Assembly: GCA_023055505.1 (NCBI GenBank)
Contig: JALIRH010000043.1
Location: 568,001-632,000, forward strand
Direction of reading: 5' to 3'
Origin: Callipepla californica brunnescens
Taxonomy: Eukaryota; Chordata; Aves; Galliformes; Odontophoridae
DNA: 64,000 nt
Below the pieces are notes generated by a model, which made no database searches, was not told the DNA's origin, and saw only the letters and a list, made by a program, of their open reading frames with translations. Shown in pieces: positions 59,569 through 64,000 of the stretch (position 1 is the stretch's first letter; the number at the start of each line of letters is the position of its first letter). A program made the translations under genes and the position numbers.

Positions 59569-62500
59569 CTGCACGGAGCTGCCAGCAGAGCCGTGCCCCT
59601 GAACAAAAGGTCGGGGTCTGCGGAGGTCTGAGGAGGTCAGGCACTGAAAGCATGCTGGAGAGGAGTAGCAGCAGAGCGCAGTCACCCCAGCCAAGACTGC
59701 CACCTCTGCACATTCATCTGCAGCACAGCTTTCAAAACGCACCGAGCTGAGGCTGCCACCGCGTGCTGCCGACAGAGCTGGCCCTGGGACTCCTGTCCTC
59801 CCCAGCATCACAGAAGCACTCCGTTCAGCAGAACACAGCTCCTGACATTTTACTTCCACTCATTCCGTCAACAGAGATCTCTGACGGCCCGGGCTGTGTA
59901 ACTGCCGCCAGCAAGCAGAGCAGAGCAGAGCAGAGCACCAAGCGAGCACTGCAGCCAGCCCAGAGGACACCGACACAGCGCAGTGTTCAGCACATCGCTC
60001 CTCGAGTTAAAGCAGCAGTGCTCCCAACACTGAAAGCACAGATCAGCCCCAGAAAGAGCGACTTGGGTTACAGCACTGAGCGAGCAGAGCTGCAGTGACA
60101 CTGCAGAGAGCACGGAGCACTTACCTTTACCTCAAATACCTCCCCAGAGCACGGGCTCACGCACCACGAAGGTTTACTCGACGTTATCACTGAGCACAGC
60201 ACGGGCTGCACGGGGTCGTGGTGAAGTGTTATCAGTGAAAGCAGACATCTGTGTTGCTTTTTTATTTTTCAATACTATGTTTATATTTGTTTTTCACTCC
60301 AAATGCAATACACCGTATCTACAGCTTAAAAGAAGCGCTTCTTAACTAGTATCAAATTTCCCCAGCACACAGGAGTAATTCCTTCTCTGTCCACCCTGAC
60401 GTGTACGGCTCCTGAGAGGAAAAGGAGCAGCCCTGGACAAGAGCAGAGCTCCAGGGGGACCCGAGTGGGGCCTGCAGGAGCTGTGTGGGATGCACTCCAG
60501 CACTGCTCTGCTCAGGGGCAGCTGCTGTGCCACAGTCTGCGCCAGAAGCACTGGAGAGATGCAGCAGCACACAGCAGAGCCCAAAGCAGGCTCACCCCCA
60601 TCCTGGCATCCAGAATGGTCAAATCTGGTTGCTATCCTAGGCCCGGGCTTCTGAAACACAGGCTGAGCTGAGGGGCTTTGTGTGTTGTACAACACAAGCT
60701 GGGACTCCCCCCACTCAGCAGCACGTGGCAGCAAACACTGCCCTCCCACCTCCAGCACCGCAGCCCCTGCTCTGTGCAGCCCGGCTCCCGGGGCAGCAGC
60801 TGCCCACAGCCACAGCAGCACGGGCTGCTCCGTGCACACCCATCACAGCTGCACACACTGCCTGCTGGTGACTGGAAGAGATGGTTCCAGACAGCGATTC
60901 TACCTACAAGTCAGCTCTTCCCTTCAGTCAACCCCTTCACGGCTACAAGAAATGTTACAGCACTTATTTCCCTCCTCTCACTTCCTTCCCCAAGTCCCCT
61001 CAGCAACCGGTGCAGCACCAGTGTGCACAGACAAGAGAAGGGAAGGGGATGAGACCAAATCTATTGGGAAGAACTATTTTGTCATTTTCCAACCCAGACG
61101 GACTCCCCAGCTCAGCTCACCACTGGATTCTGCAGACAGCTGCACCAGCACACGCAGAAGGGACACACGGAGCAGGAATAAGGAGCGGGCATCATTTCAT
61201 GTGTCACCACTGCTGAAACCATCACTCAAATTACAGCGTAAAAGCAAATGACTACTGCCATCACCTCACAACCAGCACAGCGTCAAGGAATCAGCAACAG
61301 AAAGGAGATTTTCAACTCCAACTCCCTGCTGCTTCTGTTCTGCTCAGGTTCTGCCTTTGCAGCCCCAAAGTTGGTGACACTGTCACACTGCTGCACGGGG
61401 CACAGTGCGGAGTATTGAACCCCACCACAAACCTCATGAGGAGCAACAGACAGACAGACAGACAGCAACAGACCTCCCGGGACTGCCAGGAGAGCACAAC
61501 CCCAGAGCAGTTAAACCCAGCACAGGCACTGCCACAGCACACCCAGCAAGGAAAATGAAAACTACTGATGAGTTTGCAAGCTGCTTTGGAAAGAGATGCA
61601 CAGCACCAGAGAGAGGCCAAAAAACCAGCAGCATCACCACCCTTAAAGTGAATCCAAACGAACTCAGCTGCTGACAGTACAGAGCATTAGGAAGCAGAAG
61701 AGACCAAGTACAGCTGGACTCCCTCCTGCAGCCACCAGACCTCCCCCAGCTCCAGCACTGCAGGCTAGGAAATGCCACGGCCACCTGCACGTCTCCCCAC
61801 GCACCTGAAGCCATCGGCTGCAGAGGCACAGAACAGCTTGGGATCTGCTTCAATTGCCAAACCGGCGCGGGGTACGGCAGGTTCCATCCTCTCTGCACAC
61901 CACAGCTTCCTCAAAACTGATAAGCTCATTAAGGGCCTCACAGAAACGGATAAAGCTGAAGCAAAAGCCATGCCCAGTCTACTTTCGCCCACACAACGCT
62001 TCCCTGCACCTCCAGAAGCAAGACCCTCCCAAAGCGGAGCACTGCCGTCCTTCACCCAGCACCGATCCCATCAGAGCTGTGCCTGCACCGCCTCCTGGAA
62101 CAAACTCTCCTTCAACATCAGCTCCAGAAAGCAGACCTCTCTGATGCTTTGGTACAGCAACCAACTCAGAAAACAGCCACGAAAGCACCGCAGCACTGAC
62201 GATCACCCAACGCTCCGAGCAACGCACCGCAGCACAGCGACCAACGCATCGCCCGCGTGTTGGACCGCAGCCCCTCCAGCTCAGGGCTGGGCTCAGCCCC
62301 ACGGACCCCGCGCTGGTACGTGGGGTGTCAGTCATGAAGCAGAAGTTCGTCCGCATGTTTTTGAGAGGGGAAAAGGCTGAATAAATGGAGATGTCACAGC
62401 AGACATCCCAGGCGGCTTCCAAGATGATGCAACGTTATTAAAAATAGCTTTTTTCTTACAGGTCTCCTTTGAAATAGAGGTTACTCATCTAAATTGTGAA

Positions 62501-64000
62501 CTAAGTGTGTGAAAATAAGTGATAAATACGTTCTGCTGCAAGTGGTCTCAAGCACCAAGAGTGTGCGTACAACGTAACCAGCGCTCCGAGGCAGCACTCC
62601 AACAGAGATGAGCAATTGGAAGAGGTAACGGCCCCTGGAAGCGCACGGCCCCACGGACCCGGGAAGAGATGACCCCGTTGCACTCAGCACAGGTCGGGAT
62701 TTCCTCTGACAGAACCTCAGACCCATCCAAGATTTGCTCACACCACAAAGACCTCCACGTGACCACTGCAGTGAATATCCACCCGGGTGAAGTGGTTTGT
62801 GCTGGGGAAGACAGCAGCACAGCACGAGAGCCACGTCCCTCCCTCAGCTGCACCAAACGGACGGATCCTTCACCACACACCGGGCAGCTCTGGGGCACTT
62901 CACACTCCCCCTCCTCACACCAACAACTGCATCAGAAAGACCAAAAGAAATCCAGGCCTCAAAGCTTCTTTCTTGGTAAACAAGGAAGTCAATCACAATA
63001 ATGAATGCTCTAAGTCTGAATGCAACCACTTCTTTCAAGAAAAGACTCCAGAAGCCAGAAGAAAGCAGCCACAACTTTCCCTGGGCACCGAGGAGCGCTG
63101 CAGCGCAGAGCTGCATGACTGCTGCCTGTGGGAAGACAGCAGAACAGCTTCTCGTGCTTCTACGCTGGAGATCAAGTCAGATTTAAGTCACAATTTGCTT
63201 TTAAGGCTGTTCAGAACTCCCATTTTTCTGCCCTCCATAAGAGCAGCACAACAGATAGTCCTGCCTGCCCACCTACTGCTCACTGCGTGTTGCAAGAGAA
63301 GTCCACGTCCGTACGAAGAACCTCCGCTCCACCACTCCTGCTCTCATTCAAAGAGGTTGAAATGGAAGACAGCCCCCTGCCTACAGGCATTTCTGAACAA
63401 TGGACTGATTTTTCCACTGCTAATTATTGCCCTGGATAAGTATCAAGCAGAATTACAATTTAACATACATTGCTGCTAAGCTTATGGGGCTACCGACCTG
63501 CTGGAGGCCCAGCAGAGCTCTGAGCTCCCCAGCACAGCACTGCCACCTCCTCCTGTGCCTCTGCTGAGCTGCAGCAGCGTCACAGCACTGCCAGCATTCA
63601 CCTATGGAGAAAGCACATTCACCACAGAGCACAGCTCCTGGCACCTGAACTCTGCACAGCTACAGCGTTATAGAAAGTAACACCAGAAGCAGAACCAGTG
63701 TCAGCAGGTTGGAGGTCACAAGGAGCCATAGCTCTGTTGGAACTGTACTTAACTGGGTTGACACTGAGTGTAAGGGAAAGTGGCCACGAGGAGAGGGCCC
63801 AGAGCAAAAAGAATTCACAAAGTAACGTCTCAGTGTCAGCCAAGTTAAAGGACAGCAAACTCCAACGACTCTGAGATGTGAAAGCCCACCATCACCCACT
63901 ATCACTCATTGCTGCCACTCGAGCAGGGGACGCTGCAGCTCACGACAAACGCGCAGCACTGTGGGTTACTGCAGACGTTACAGGTCAGGGTGGTTTTCCT

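Larger units (their letters stand above)
56574..64000 (-). other. MED26: Presumed MED26 intron 1 (partial)
   Basis: At least 7.4 kb upstream of the LW-domain exon. I looked for the short first coding exon (family start MTAAPASPQQIRDRLL type) and did not see it. The sequence is unusually rich in CAGCAC/GCTGTG words and broken open frames without homology. One exon-like open unit near 59.5 kb is listed separately. A poly(A) tract lies at 59400-59420. Confidence 0.6.

Noticed and set aside
59365..59859. Full 164-aa minus-strand frame around the 59.5-kb unit
   Set aside because: It runs through a poly(T) tract at one end and has no homology. Only the central splice-bounded 115 nt is kept as a low-confidence unit.

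Overview
The window is vertebrate nuclear DNA, most likely from a bird, probably a galliform such as chicken. Genes carry many short GT-AG exons, promoters are CpG-rich, introns are compact, and a CR1-type LINE tail is recognisable near 28.0 kb. Gene order and strand (EPS15L1, CALR3, C19orf44, CHERP, SLC35E1, MED26) match human 19p13.11, which in chicken I expect on a microchromosome (chr28). I assigned every gene by translating exons and comparing them with protein families from memory; no search was run.

Layout. EPS15L1 (minus) fills 94-26121, with all coding exons through one terminal exon. CALR3 (minus) lies at 27199-30215. It is head-to-head with C19orf44 (plus, 30378-33639), with 162 bp between start codons. 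C19orf44 runs tail-to-tail into CHERP (minus, 34.9/35.7-44.4 kb). SLC35E1 (minus) occupies 47768-50512. MED26 (minus) has its last two coding exons at 53301-56573; its first coding exon is not seen and probably lies beyond 64000, so 56.6-64 kb is read as MED26 intron 1.

Function. The genes are unrelated housekeeping or tissue-biased neighbours rather than one pathway: clathrin-coat endocytosis (EPS15L1), ER lectin-type chaperoning (CALR3), an uncharacterised DUF4614-type protein (C19orf44), pre-mRNA splicing and ER-calcium links (CHERP), a nucleotide-sugar-transporter-family membrane protein (SLC35E1), and Mediator (MED26).

Main points of interest. In both EPS15L1 and CHERP the visible stop codon is created by reading through a consensus 5' splice site (GTAAGT followed by AA), which implies alternative C-termini. 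Downstream of the CHERP stop are a 24-nt microexon-like unit and an exon-like unit. The CALR3 homologue ends without a KDEL-type ER-retrieval signal. CALR3 and C19orf44 share a compact bidirectional promoter. CHERP and C19orf44 have opposing poly(A) signals 18 bp end to end. There are several perfect CACGTG or RFX-like palindromes and GC-rich tandem repeats near promoters. I found no clearly new multi-gene system.
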